Positions 28,031 through 37,379 of a stretch of 64,000 nucleotides of DNA are shown here, one piece after another. The stretch spans positions 1-64,000 of the forward strand of contig NZ_BAWM01000010.1 in NCBI RefSeq assembly GCF_000759675.1. The letters are read 5' to 3'. Under the pieces are notes generated by a model. The model did not search any database and was not told where the DNA came from. It saw nothing but the letters and a program-made list of their open reading frames with translations. Within the stretch, counting starts at the first letter, position 1. The number at the start of each line of letters is the position of its first letter. The position numbers and the translations under genes are program-made. The DNA is from Neobacillus niacini. Its GTDB lineage: Bacteria > Bacillota > Bacilli > Bacillales > Cytobacillaceae.

Positions 28031-28978
28031 TTATATTTCAGTTCCCGTTTCTATCCCTTTTTCCTTCATAAATTCAAGGATGGTTTGGCTTGAAGTAACG
28101 CCTCCTCGAGCTCCAAAAATGGTAACAGCTCTAGCTGCGGCAGCATTGGCAAAATTGGCTACCATTCTTAAATCATCACATTTATTCATGGCATACATAA
28201 AGGAACTGCAAAAGGTATCACCAGCGCCGGTAACATCGACCACATCAACTGATATTCCTTGTACTTGGATATGCTGATTTTTCGTGTAAACCAAACAGCC
28301 TTCTTCGGCTAATGTAACAACTACTATTTCCGTTCCATAGCTCAGTAAGCGTGACACCGCTTGCTCATAGGTTGTTCCGTTTCGATACACATCAAATCCA
28401 ACCTTATTGAAAAATGCAATATCAATTTCTTCAAAGAAAATTTCGTCTCTTTTCTCGATGTTAACCACATCAAGATCACAAACGATCTTTGCACCTGATT
28501 CTCTAATCTTTTTAATAATCTCAATTGCATTCATCTCACCACAGCGCAATGGTCTAATTTCTACTATCGTTGTGTATACATATTTAGCTCGGCACATGGC
28601 GTCGAGAATCTCTGAAGTAATCTCTATTTGCTGAATACCTAAAGTAGATATAAATAAAGTATGATCATCCTCAGCTAGAATAATAAAATTTTTTGCATCC
28701 GGAAGGGTATCGTCATATAAAACATAGCTAGTATCAATTCCTTGCTTTCGTAAATCCTCACATAGCATTTGTGAAATTTTTCCACTATTGAGCAGTGATA
28801 GAAAATAGACAGATTCGTTATAGGCAGTATACACACTAGCTGCATTGGCTATGCTTCCACCCATTTGAGGTGGCAATGCCTCGACAAGTACCTTTTCTCT
28901 AATATTTGGCCAGTATGGTGCTCTATAGTATTCGTCAAGCGCAACATCTCCAACGAAAAATGAATAGTCTTTATTCAT
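28031..28978 (-). CDS. PfkB-family carbohydrate/nucleoside kinase
   Basis: This 315-residue ribokinase-type kinase has the N-terminal signature GGSIANAASVY (around 45) and the C-terminal DVTGAGDTFCSSFMYAMN with the catalytic Asp (around 250). Substrates in the family include sugars and nucleosides. The start is the ATG at 28978 after GGAGG; the open frame extends upstream without a ribosome site. It sits between the GntR regulator and the sensor kinase, and is probably controlled together with the divergent organophosphate operon. The substrate cannot be read from sequence. Confidence 0.82.
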   Translation of the reverse strand: MNKDYSFFVGDVALDEYYRAPYWPNIREKVLVEALPPQMGGSIANAASVYTAYNESVYFLSLLNSGKISQMLCEDLRKQGIDTSYVLYDDTLPDAKNFIILAEDDHTLFISTLGIQQIEITSEILDAMCRAKYVYTTIVEIRPLRCGEMNAIEIIKKIRESGAKIVCDLDVVNIEKRDEIFFEEIDIAFFNKVGFDVYRNGTTYEQAVSRLLSYGTEIVVVTLAEEGCLVYTKNQHIQVQGISVDVVDVTGAGDTFCSSFMYAMNKCDDLRMVANFANAAAARAVTIFGARGGVTSSQTILEFMKEKGIETGTEI

Positions 28979-29233
28979 AAATAAACCTCCGTGATCTTTT
29001 GTGCACCTTTGAAAAATGAGGGATTTCAAGCTTAAGGATAAGCTTTTGCCGTTATAGAAAAAAGTAAAACAAGATTTCTCCTTCCGTCTCCTCCATTTCC
29101 AACACATAAAACCTTAATTACTTGCATTCTTCAAACGTTGATTACTATTTCTATGATGCCATCTTTTCATCACGGGAAAAAACTGTTTACTAGGTAACTT
29201 TTTCTCAAGATTTATAATGATAGAAAATAATGA

Positions 29234-29944
29234 TTAATTCAGTTTGGTCATAATATTAAATTCAATATTTGGCGCATAAATGATCTTTACTTTCTCGATT
29301 TCTATGTTATTTTGGTCAAAAATACTACCTTCCGCCTTCAGTAGAGCATGTTCATTTTCATGAACCTGAAATATTTCCCTCGTCTGCTTATCAATGGATA
29401 CAGGTGAGAGGGCAATTTCTGTGCGGTTCGGATAAATTAGATATTTTTCTCTAAGTACTTGATAGAGAGACTCTTTTTCAAAGTCATATTGATCCAGCCC
29501 AGGAAATAAGCTGACGGGGAGTATTGAAGTATCTATCATTAGATAAGTAGTGGTGTCTCCTTTTTTGACTCCTCGTGCTCGAATCAATTTATAGAACCTT
29601 TCCCCTTCCAATGACACGATTCTTAGATCTAATACTTTTGAAACACCAACTTCCTTCCGGATATTTAAATAATCCGTAAATCCACCGAAATTTGTAATAC
29701 TGTACTGTAATGGCCTCAACAAAACGAGAGTTCCTTTCCCACGCAATTGTTGGACCAAACCATCATTAACTAGTAATGAAATGGCATTTCTTACTGTTCC
29801 TCTTGTCGTTTCAAACGCTTTCATAACTTCTGTCTCAGAAGGTATGAATTCCCCTTGCTTATATTCCCCGTTTAATATCTGCTCTCGTAGCTGTCGATAC
29901 AATTGAACATAGAGAGGAACATTATTATTTTTATCCAGCAACAA
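29234..29944 (-). CDS. GntR-family (HutC/UTRA) transcriptional regulator
   Basis: This 236-residue regulator has an N-terminal winged helix (YRQLREQILNGEYKQGEFIP, then SETEVMKAFETTRGTVRNAI, residues 12-60) and a C-terminal UTRA effector domain (about 90-235). Relatives sense sugar phosphates, phosphonates or other small ligands. It is divergent from the ABC transporter/phosphodiesterase operon and upstream of the PfkB kinase gene, so it probably controls both. A TGTGTACAAG element at 29980-29989 in the intergenic space is a possible part of its operator. Confidence 0.82.
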   Translation of the reverse strand: MLLDKNNNVPLYVQLYRQLREQILNGEYKQGEFIPSETEVMKAFETTRGTVRNAISLLVNDGLVQQLRGKGTLVLLRPLQYSITNFGGFTDYLNIRKEVGVSKVLDLRIVSLEGERFYKLIRARGVKKGDTTTYLMIDTSILPVSLFPGLDQYDFEKESLYQVLREKYLIYPNRTEIALSPVSIDKQTREIFQVHENEHALLKAEGSIFDQNNIEIEKVKIIYAPNIEFNIMTKLN

Positions 29945-30153
29945 ATGACCCCCTTACCGTTAAACAGTTATTCACTTATGTGTACAAGTTGATTTTATCA
30001 AAATCGCTTTTATTCAGTCAATCATTTTTGACTTTTTGCGCAATTCTTACTATTAAGAAAAAACGAACGAAAAACATGCCCATTCCTTTTTTAGTTTGAA
30101 AGTTTAGGAAAGATAGTAAACAACAGTTTCCCGAAGCTGATGGGTTTGAGAAA

Positions 30154-30203
30154 TTAAGAGCTGATTTACAAAATCTTAACGTTGGATTAATGTGGGATTA
30201 ACA
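30154..30203 (+). promoter_or_regulatory. Pho box: five 11-bp-spaced PhoP-type repeats
   Basis: Five hexamers lie exactly 11 bp apart on the plus strand: TTAAGA (30154), TTTACA (30165), TTAACG (30176), TTAATG (30187) and TTAACA (30198). The PhoP consensus in Bacillus is TT(A/C/T)A(C/T)A repeated with about 5-bp gaps. A TATGAT -10 element follows at 30213-30218, placing the repeats at about -22 to -71, the usual activating position. It drives the ABC transporter operon starting at 30277. Confidence 0.75.
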
Positions 30204-30276
30204 TTGTCGAATTATGATTAACCTGTAACAAACAGTAATAAACATTAAAAATACCACACTAAATGGAGGCACTTTT

Positions 30277-31389
30277 ATGAATTACACATTCAAGAAGAAT
30301 TGTTACAAGTCTATTCAAGCTGTGATGTTAGGAGTGAGTGTACTAGGATTAGCTGCTTGTGGAGCTGTTGATGAGCAGGCTGCTCCAGTTGTTAGTGATC
30401 CCAATTCGATAACCATGAAAGAAATCGAAACAAAAGCAAAAGAAGAGGGAGAAATTAATAGTGTTGGTATGCCAGATTCATGGGCAAACTGGGGTGAAAC
30501 GTGGACAGAAGTTACTGATAAATATACATTGAAACACAGTGATACAGATTTATCCAGTGCCGAAGAGATAGCTAAAATGGAATCTGAAAAAGAGAATGCA
30601 ACTGCTGATATCGGTGATGTAGGGATTGCCTTTGGGCCAATCGCTGAACAAAAAGAATTGACGATTCCTTATAAAACTTCTTATTGGGACGAGGTACCTG
30701 AATGGGCAAAAGATGACAACGGAGATTGGGTTGTTGGTTACCAAGGAACAATTGCATTCTTAACGAATAAAGAGTTAGTAAAAAATCCGCCAAAATCTTG
30801 GGATGACATCTTAAATGGAGATTATAAAGTAACAGTTGGAGATGTACAACGTGGTGCCCAGAACCAAATGGCCGTTCTTGCTGCTGCGATCGCTTACGGC
30901 GGAGATGAAACAAATCTTAAACCAGGAATTGAATTTTTCAACAAGCTTGCGAAGCAAGGCCGTCTAAGTTTAACAGATGCTAAACCAGCTAATATCGAAA
31001 AAGGTGAAGTGGAAGTTGCCCTAGTATGGGACTTCAATGCTCTTGGATACGCTGAACAAATTAATCGTGATCAATTTGATGTAAGCATTCCTAGTGAGGG
31101 TTCAGTAGTAAGTGGTTACGCAACAATTATCAATAAATATGCTAAGCATCCACATGCTGCGATGGCGACAAGAGAATATATCTTAAGCGATGAAGGACAA
31201 ATTTATTTAGCTAAAGGATTTGCCCGTCCAATTCGCGATGTAGAACTTCCAAAAGAAGTAGCTGAAAAAATGGTTCCAGAAGAACAGTACGAAAATGCAA
31301 AACCAATCAATGATTACAAAGCTTGGGAAGAAACAGTTAAAACATTACCACAAAAATGGCAAGAAGAGGTGTTAGTACATGTCAAATAA
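30277..31389 (+). CDS. ABC transporter solute-binding lipoprotein of a phosphate-regulated operon
   Basis: This 370-residue lipoprotein has a lipobox at VLGLAACGA (Cys near 28) and the fold of iron/spermidine/phosphonate-type binding proteins. It starts after an AATGGAGGC ribosome site and overlaps the following phosphodiesterase gene by 11 bp. The operon contains two permeases and an ATPase of the PotABC/PhnSTU type and carries a Pho box. The ligand is therefore likely a phosphorus compound such as a phosphodiester, sugar phosphate or phosphonate. Confidence 0.8.
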   Translation: MNYTFKKNCYKSIQAVMLGVSVLGLAACGAVDEQAAPVVSDPNSITMKEIETKAKEEGEINSVGMPDSWANWGETWTEVTDKYTLKHSDTDLSSAEEIAKMESEKENATADIGDVGIAFGPIAEQKELTIPYKTSYWDEVPEWAKDDNGDWVVGYQGTIAFLTNKELVKNPPKSWDDILNGDYKVTVGDVQRGAQNQMAVLAAAIAYGGDETNLKPGIEFFNKLAKQGRLSLTDAKPANIEKGEVEVALVWDFNALGYAEQINRDQFDVSIPSEGSVVSGYATIINKYAKHPHAAMATREYILSDEGQIYLAKGFARPIRDVELPKEVAEKMVPEEQYENAKPINDYKAWEETVKTLPQKWQEEVLVHVK

Positions 31390-32215
31390 AGTAATAGCCA
31401 TCGTTGTTGATGGTATGAGATACGATAAAGCATGTGAGGCATTAGGATTTCTTCAACATTTAGTTGAAACGAATCAGGCATCACTTTACAAAGTGAAGTC
31501 GGAGCTTCCTAGTCTTTCTCGCCCATTATATGAGGTGTTACTAACTGGAACGCCTGCATCAGTAAATGGAATTACATCTAACTATGCAGTACGCTTATCT
31601 ACTGAGAAAAGTTTGTTTCATCTTACGCAAGAAAATGGCTTAAGAAACGGATCGGTATCGTATTACTGGGTAAGCGAACTTTATAATCGTGCGCCATTCC
31701 ACCATATTGAAGATCGTGAGCAAGAGGATCCATCAAAGCCAATTCAATACGGAAAGTTTTATTGGGAAGATGACTATCCAGATAGTCATGTATTAGTGGA
31801 TGCAGAAGCATTACGTAGAAAATACGATCCTCACTTCTTATATATTCACCCGCTTGGTGTAGATGTAAAAGGAGAAATATATGGTTCGGAATCAAAAGAA
31901 TATCGTGAACAAATTTTAAAAATGGGAAGCTTATTGGCACAACTTCTGCCAATTTGGATCAAAGAAGGCTACCACGTTTTAATCACATCTGATCATGGAA
32001 TGAGTGAAACTGGAAACCATGGCGGAATAACGGATGGTGAGCGTGATGTACCGCTCTTTATCGTCAGTCCAAAAGTTAATCCGGGAGTGTACAGTGAAGA
32101 AATTCCACAATTAGCTTTCGCACCACTTGTTTGTGAGCTTTTAAATATTGCGCCGTCTAATAAAATGATTTCATATCAATTCCCTGGCTTGAAAGAAAGA
32201 ATTTCTATTAAATAA
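31379..32215 (+). CDS. alkaline phosphatase-superfamily phosphodiesterase/nucleotide pyrophosphatase
   Basis: This 278-residue protein has no signal peptide, so it should act in the cytoplasm. The N-terminus IAIVVDGMRYDKA has the first metal Asp. The nucleophile lies in LPSLSRPLYEVLLTGTPA (Ser/Thr region around 45-60). ITSDHGMSETGNHGG (around 205) gives the Asp-His metal pair and the further His. The fold is shared by nucleotide pyrophosphatases and phosphonoacetate hydrolase. In the operon it would split the imported organophosphate and release phosphate or a phosphomonoester. Confidence 0.78.
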   Translation: MSNKVIAIVVDGMRYDKACEALGFLQHLVETNQASLYKVKSELPSLSRPLYEVLLTGTPASVNGITSNYAVRLSTEKSLFHLTQENGLRNGSVSYYWVSELYNRAPFHHIEDREQEDPSKPIQYGKFYWEDDYPDSHVLVDAEALRRKYDPHFLYIHPLGVDVKGEIYGSESKEYREQILKMGSLLAQLLPIWIKEGYHVLITSDHGMSETGNHGGITDGERDVPLFIVSPKVNPGVYSEEIPQLAFAPLVCELLNIAPSNKMISYQFPGLKERISIK

Positions 32216-32319
32216 AGGATCCCCCCCTGAAGAGATTGAGTTTTTATTGGAATTGGTTTAACGAATGTACCGTTAGACCAATTCCAAAATTGTTAGAGAA
32301 AATAAAGGAGCGAAAAGTC

Positions 32320-33174
32320 TTGCGAAAAATAAAAAAACAAAAAATTTATTTATTAGCTCTTTTATTGCCATTTATTTTGTTTGTTATAGGTTTTGAAATA
32401 GGACCATTAGTGGCAATGATCAAAAATAGTTTATATGCAGACGATGGAATTACATTTTCAATTGACCAATATTTAACAATATTCAAAAGTAAATTTTACT
32501 TACAAGCCGTAAAAAACAGCTTTATCATAGCTATATTTTCTGCTGTAGTCTCAGTGATTGTAGCAGTCATTGTAGCTTATTCTTTTACGAAATTTTCACA
32601 AAAAATCCAAAATCGACTATTGATGATTGCCAATATGACCTCTAACTTTGAAGGGATTCCGCTTTCATTTTCATATATTATTTTACTAGGAAACAATGGA
32701 TTGTTTACGTTGCTTTTTGGAAAGATCGGTTGGGATTTGTTCGCAGACTTTAATTTATACTCTTGGACAGGACTCATTTTAGTTTATGTTTATTTTCAAA
32801 TTCCTCTCGCTGTAATGCTTATTTATCCTTCTTACCAAGGAGTTAAGAAACAATGGAAGGAAGCCTCCTCGTTGTTAGGTGGTTCAAAGTTTTCATTTTG
32901 GTTACGCATAGGGATTCCAGTACTTTTACCTAGTATTGTAGGGACATTTAGTATTTTGTTTGCAAATGCGATGGGAGCATACGCTACAGCCTATGCATTG
33001 GTCGGCAGTAACTATAATTTGTTATCATTACAAATTGCCTCACTTGTAGCTAGTGATGTGACGTTAAAGCCACAGCTAGGTAGTGCATTGGGAGTTCTTC
33101 TAGCATCCACCATGATAGGGGCAATGTGGTTTAATGAACGAATGATGCGTCGCATTAGGAGGGATTTACGATGA
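32320..33174 (+). CDS. ABC transporter permease 1 (PotB/PhnU-like)
   Basis: This permease has six helices and the EAA loop KEASSLLGGSKFSFWLRIGI (around 185). The open frame begins at 32236, but the only good ribosome site (AAAGGAG) lies nine bases before a TTG at 32320, giving 284 residues and a normal short N-terminus. It overlaps the next permease gene by 4 bp. Confidence 0.82.
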   Translation: MRKIKKQKIYLLALLLPFILFVIGFEIGPLVAMIKNSLYADDGITFSIDQYLTIFKSKFYLQAVKNSFIIAIFSAVVSVIVAVIVAYSFTKFSQKIQNRLLMIANMTSNFEGIPLSFSYIILLGNNGLFTLLFGKIGWDLFADFNLYSWTGLILVYVYFQIPLAVMLIYPSYQGVKKQWKEASSLLGGSKFSFWLRIGIPVLLPSIVGTFSILFANAMGAYATAYALVGSNYNLLSLQIASLVASDVTLKPQLGSALGVLLASTMIGAMWFNERMMRRIRRDLR

Positions 33175-34043
33175 AATCTTCAATGACTTTTCATAAAGTG
33201 ATAATTGGGCTACTAGTTATATATTTAATAATTCCTCTTATAGGAACACTCTTATTCTCAATTGCTGGTAAATGGGATCATACCATTTTACCTGAGAATT
33301 ATACAATGAAATGGTATATGGAATTATTTCAGGATGAAAGGTTTTATGATGCTTTTAAACGAACGCTGTTTTTAATTATGATGACCGTTGGATTAAGCGT
33401 TGTAATCATGCTTCCTACGATCTTTATTATCTCAGTATATTTCAGTAAATGGGAAAGATTGCTTCAAGCAACAGCTATGCTTCCTTATGGAATTCCTCCA
33501 ATCGTTGGTGCTGTTGGATTAATTAAATTATATTCAGATGGACCCATTCAGATAGCCGGTACCCCTTGGATATTAGTTGGTGCCTATTTTATTACCATTC
33601 TACCATTTATGTATCAAGGTATTCGTAATAGTCTTCGTACACTAAATGCGGTGCAACTAGTTGATGCAGCTGAATTATTGGGTGCCACAAAATTCCAAGC
33701 GTTTCGTACGGTTGTATTTCCAAATATTATCTCTGGTATTTTAGTGTCCACTTTATTATCAGTCGCTCTATTATTTAGTGAATTTGCAATGGCCAATTTA
33801 CTTGTTGGAGGTCGTTTTGAAACGCTTCAGATTTATATGGCTGACAAACTAAATAGTAGTGGTCATTTAACAAGTGCTATTGTCATTACTTATTATTCAA
33901 TGATTTTACTTTTAACAGGTACAGTATTAAAGCTTACTTTTAAAAAAGATAAAGGTCCAATCATGTCAAATAAAAAGCGTATTCTTTCAATATTTAAAAA
34001 ACAATACCGTCAAAAAAATACAGCTTTAGAAGGTGAAAACTAA
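33171..34043 (+). CDS. ABC transporter permease 2 (PotC/PhnV-like)
   Basis: This 290-residue membrane protein has six helices and the EAA loop DAAELLGATKFQAFRTVVFP (around 165). It has a basic C-terminal tail (KKRILSIFKKQYRQKN). It is coupled at both ends, by an ATGA overlap with permease 1 and a TAATG overlap with the ATPase gene. Confidence 0.87.
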   Translation: MKSSMTFHKVIIGLLVIYLIIPLIGTLLFSIAGKWDHTILPENYTMKWYMELFQDERFYDAFKRTLFLIMMTVGLSVVIMLPTIFIISVYFSKWERLLQATAMLPYGIPPIVGAVGLIKLYSDGPIQIAGTPWILVGAYFITILPFMYQGIRNSLRTLNAVQLVDAAELLGATKFQAFRTVVFPNIISGILVSTLLSVALLFSEFAMANLLVGGRFETLQIYMADKLNSSGHLTSAIVITYYSMILLLTGTVLKLTFKKDKGPIMSNKKRILSIFKKQYRQKNTALEGEN

Positions 34044-35056
34044 TGAGCTATGTAACGATTGATCAAGTGACTAAGGGTTATGATAATCAAGTAGTTTTAA
34101 ATAATATTTCATTAACATTAAAAAAAGGAGAATTTGCTACACTTCTTGGGCAAAGTGGATGCGGAAAGAGTACATTATTACGCTCGATTGCAGGTCTCGA
34201 GGATGTAGATGTAGGAAGTATCTTAATTGATGGAATAGATATTACTAATTTATCCCCACGTCAGCGTGAAGTCGGTATGGTTTTTCAGTCATATGCGCTT
34301 TTTCCGAATATGAACGTTTATGATAATATTGCGTACGGCCTTAAAATGAAGAAGGTAAAAGATATAAACGCAAGAGTAAAAAAGATGATTGAAATGGTCG
34401 ATTTAATTGGAAAAGAAGCATCATATCCACATCAATTATCTGGGGGACAACAGCAAAGGGTTGCTCTTGCTCGTGCGCTTGTTATGGAGCCAAAAGTGCT
34501 TCTATTAGATGAACCATTAAGTGCATTAGATGCAAAAATCAGAAAAAATTTACAAAAAGAATTAAAAAGAATCCAGAAAGAGTTAGATATTACGACTATT
34601 TTTGTTACTCATGATCAGGAAGAAGCCATGACGATGTCTGACCGAATTTTTGTAATGAATAAAGGAATTGTTGTACAATCCGGTTCACCATCTGAAATTT
34701 ATACTACACCTGTCAATACATTTGTTGCAAAATTTATTGGAAATTACAATGTTTGTAGTATAGAAGTGTTTCATAAGCTTGTTCGTAACTCAGAATTAAA
34801 AGGAAAAGAAGTTGCTATTCGACCAGAAGTATTACAATTAGTTTCAACTGATGAGGATACATCAGATTTACAAGACAACTGGAGAATTGAAGGGTTTATT
34901 AAAGATGTTTCTATGACAGGGAATGTTTTAAGATATGAAGTAGAAACAGTTGAATCTGCTTTCCATGTAGATTACCTTCACCACCGCGGGAAAATGTTTG
35001 AACAAGGAGCTCACGTTCAAATAATTGTACCTAAGAATGAATGCATTATTTTATAA
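34043..35056 (+). CDS. ABC transporter ATPase of the phosphate-regulated operon
   Basis: This 337-residue ATPase has Walker A GQSGCGKST (around 35), Q-loop FQSYALFPNM, signature LSGGQQQRVALARAL (around 132), Walker B VLLLDEPLSALD and a C-terminal TOBE-like domain. It belongs to the PotA/PhnT/FbpC group. It is translationally coupled to the second permease. Confidence 0.9.
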   Translation: MSYVTIDQVTKGYDNQVVLNNISLTLKKGEFATLLGQSGCGKSTLLRSIAGLEDVDVGSILIDGIDITNLSPRQREVGMVFQSYALFPNMNVYDNIAYGLKMKKVKDINARVKKMIEMVDLIGKEASYPHQLSGGQQQRVALARALVMEPKVLLLDEPLSALDAKIRKNLQKELKRIQKELDITTIFVTHDQEEAMTMSDRIFVMNKGIVVQSGSPSEIYTTPVNTFVAKFIGNYNVCSIEVFHKLVRNSELKGKEVAIRPEVLQLVSTDEDTSDLQDNWRIEGFIKDVSMTGNVLRYEVETVESAFHVDYLHHRGKMFEQGAHVQIIVPKNECIIL

Positions 35057-35083
35057 TTAAATAATGTAAATGGAGGAAGATTG

Positions 35084-35866
35084 ATGTCTGTATTGCCTGA
35101 AGAAAGAAAGAATGAAATATTAAAAGAACTTAAAACAATGGGAAAAGTAAAAGTCATGGAATTAGTGAGCCAATTTCAAGTTTCAGAGGAAACAATTCGA
35201 CGTGACTTAATGATCTTAGAGGAAAAAGGGCTTTTAAAAAGGGTTTATGGAGGTGCGATTAAATCAGTTTTTCAATTTGAGGAACCTCCGTTCACTCAAC
35301 GTACAACTGTGAACCAGGATGCAAAGGTTAAGATTGGTAAAAAAGCAGTTGAACTTATTTCTAACGGTGATGTGATTGCCATTGATGTAGGGACAACTAT
35401 GCTTGAATTTGCAAAATGTATTGAAAATAAACAGGACATAACCATTATTACCAACTCCCTTCCCGTTTCTTCTGTACTGACTGAATCGCTAAATCAAAAT
35501 AAGTTTTCAGGGCAAGTATTATTATTAGGTGGATTAATTGATTCGAAGCAGCAATCTATTAGCGGTAGTTTTACCGAACAACTATTAAATCAATTTAATC
35601 TTGATAAAGCCTTCATTTCAGCAGGTGGAGTTTCTATTAAAAGTGGTATTAGTAATTATCATTTACATGAAACATTGGTTTCGCGAAAGATGGTTGAGGT
35701 ATCAAAACAAGTAATCATGCTAACGGATTACTCTAAAATGGGTGTCGATACATTTTGTAAAGTTTGTCCTTTAGAAAAAGTCGATGTGATTGTTTGCGAT
35801 CGACCATTTCCAGAGGAATGGAAGACTCATTCAAAATTAGAGGATATCGATTGGATTGAAGCATAG
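35084..35866 (+). CDS. DeoR-family transcriptional regulator
   Basis: This 260-residue regulator has an N-terminal DeoR helix-turn-helix (VKVMELVSQFQVSEETIRRD, around 20-40) and a C-terminal sugar-phosphate-binding DeoRC domain (AIDVGTTMLEFA; ITNSLPVSSV). ATG at 35084 has GGAGG seven bases ahead. It is in the same direction as the transporter operon, 27 bp after the ATPase gene, so it is a second local regulator besides the GntR protein. Its ligand is probably a sugar phosphate released by the pathway. Confidence 0.85.
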   Translation: MSVLPEERKNEILKELKTMGKVKVMELVSQFQVSEETIRRDLMILEEKGLLKRVYGGAIKSVFQFEEPPFTQRTTVNQDAKVKIGKKAVELISNGDVIAIDVGTTMLEFAKCIENKQDITIITNSLPVSSVLTESLNQNKFSGQVLLLGGLIDSKQQSISGSFTEQLLNQFNLDKAFISAGGVSIKSGISNYHLHETLVSRKMVEVSKQVIMLTDYSKMGVDTFCKVCPLEKVDVIVCDRPFPEEWKTHSKLEDIDWIEA

Positions 35867-35891
35867 TCAATACAATTATGGATATAGAATT

Positions 35892-35917
35892 AAAAGAGGG
35901 AGTTCTCTCTCTTTTTT
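35892..35917 (+). terminator. terminator after the deoR gene
   Basis: AAAAGAGGGAG-TT-CTCTCTCTTTTTT on the plus strand, 26 bp past the stop. Confidence 0.75.
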
Positions 35918-36007
35918 CACTTTTATAAATTGGAAAATTACTCAAATTGAAATAAGAGCATTAAAATAGATTATCTAATAGATTAAATGGCAAAGGAGCT
36001 ATACACC

Positions 36008-36880
36008 ATGGGATACATTGCAATTGATTTAGATGGAACATTATTAAACCATCAGAATGAAATTAGTGAAGAAAATATTAAGGCCATTAAATATGCGCAA
36101 GAAAGTGGAATTGAAGTAGTCATTTCAACAGGTAGAGCTTACTTTGACGTTCAAAATATTTGTGAGAAAGCCGAGATATCAACATTTGTCATTGGGACAA
36201 ATGGATCAACTATTCATTCAAAGGATGGAATGAAAATTTCTTCAATTACAATAGCTAAAGATCGCGTCGAAGCTATTGTTAAATGGTTAGATGAACGGAA
36301 TTTTTATTATGAAGTGTTTACTGATAAAGCCATCTATACCCTTAAAAATGGAAGAGAACAATTTCAAAATGAGATTAATAGGTTAAAAAGCACAGATTTA
36401 GATGAATATATGAAGGAATTGGTTCAAGTTGCTGAAAGACAATTTGATCAGTTTGGTTATGTTTTAGTGGATAATTATCATGATATCCTAAACAAAGAGG
36501 AAGAATTTTTAAATATTTTAGCGTGTTCATTTGATAAAAAGAAATTAGAGGAAGCATGGAACCAATTCAAAGAGTATAACGAATTAATGGTTGTTTCATC
36601 TGCGGATCATAACATTGAAATTACTAATAAAAGTGCATCAAAAGGATTGGCCCTTGAAAAATTAGCGTTCTTAATGAATGGATCATTAGATCAGGCTATG
36701 GCAATTGGGGATAGCAATAATGATTTATCGATGTTCCAAAAAGTTCGACACAGTGTTGCAATGGATAATGCAAATGACGACATAAAAGCTGTTTGTACAA
36801 CAACAACATTAAGTAATGATCAAAATGGCGTAGCTCATGCGATTTATCAATATATGGAGAACTTAGCGATTAAAAAATAA
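36008..36880 (+). CDS. Cof-type HAD sugar phosphatase
   Basis: This 290-residue member of the Cof/HAD-IIB hydrolases has motif I AIDLDGTLLNHQ (nucleophile Asp near residue 7), motif II VISTGR, motif III Lys in ASKGLALEKL (around 205) and motif IV AIGDSNNDLSM (around 230). These enzymes dephosphorylate sugar phosphates and similar small molecules. The start is the ATG at 36008, because AAAGGAG lies nine bases ahead; an ATG at 35987 precedes that site. It follows the phosphate-regulated operon and may act on its phosphomonoester product, though a terminator separates them. Confidence 0.83.
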   Translation: MGYIAIDLDGTLLNHQNEISEENIKAIKYAQESGIEVVISTGRAYFDVQNICEKAEISTFVIGTNGSTIHSKDGMKISSITIAKDRVEAIVKWLDERNFYYEVFTDKAIYTLKNGREQFQNEINRLKSTDLDEYMKELVQVAERQFDQFGYVLVDNYHDILNKEEEFLNILACSFDKKKLEEAWNQFKEYNELMVVSSADHNIEITNKSASKGLALEKLAFLMNGSLDQAMAIGDSNNDLSMFQKVRHSVAMDNANDDIKAVCTTTTLSNDQNGVAHAIYQYMENLAIKK

Positions 36881-37003
36881 TAGTAATCCATTATAGTAAC
36901 ATTCGCACTTTTAATGACATTTCTATTCTCCAATAGTAATATTAAAGTTTTAAAAATACTAATGGATGAGTAATAGTGAAAATGTCGAGGGAGAGAACGA
37001 TTT

Positions 37004-37375
37004 ATGGGATGGTTATATATCATCATTGCAGGTCTTTTGGAAATTGTCTGGGTGATAGGTCTGAAATATTCACACGGATTTACTCAACCAATACCTAGTA
37101 TCATAACAGTAGTTATAATACTTTTTAGTTTCTTTTTACTTTCTAAAGCTTTACATTTCATTTCATTAGGTACTGGTTACGCTATTTTTACAGGTTTAGG
37201 AACGGTGGGAACAGTTATAACTGGTACACTATTTTGGGGAGAGACTATTAGTCCATTAAAGGTATTTTTTGTAACTTTAATCATATTTGGAATAATTGGT
37301 TTAAAATTTATTCCTGAAGAACCGAAAAAATTAAAAGAAATGAAACGGAATGAGTTACAAAAGGTTAGGGGATGA
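37004..37375 (+). CDS. small multidrug resistance protein, subunit 1
   Basis: This 123-residue SMR-family exporter has four helices and the conserved Glu14-type residue in LLEIVWVIGLKYSHGF, followed by GTGYAIFTGLGTVGTVI. It has a cytoplasmic tail longer than usual (KKLKEMKRNELQKVRG). Paired genes of this kind (YkkCD, EbrAB) act as heterodimers. I saw no guanidine (ykkC) riboswitch upstream, so guanidine export is not specially supported. Confidence 0.85.
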   Translation: MGWLYIIIAGLLEIVWVIGLKYSHGFTQPIPSIITVVIILFSFFLLSKALHFISLGTGYAIFTGLGTVGTVITGTLFWGETISPLKVFFVTLIIFGIIGLKFIPEEPKKLKEMKRNELQKVRG

Positions 37376-37379
37376 ATCA

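Noticed and set aside
29980..29989. GntR operator TGTGTACAAG
   Set aside because: Only one imperfect palindrome is seen; it is mentioned with the GntR gene but not called as a feature.
36881..37003. ykkC guanidine riboswitch before the SMR pair
   Set aside because: The conserved guanidine-I elements are not visible in the 120 bp upstream, so no riboswitch is called.
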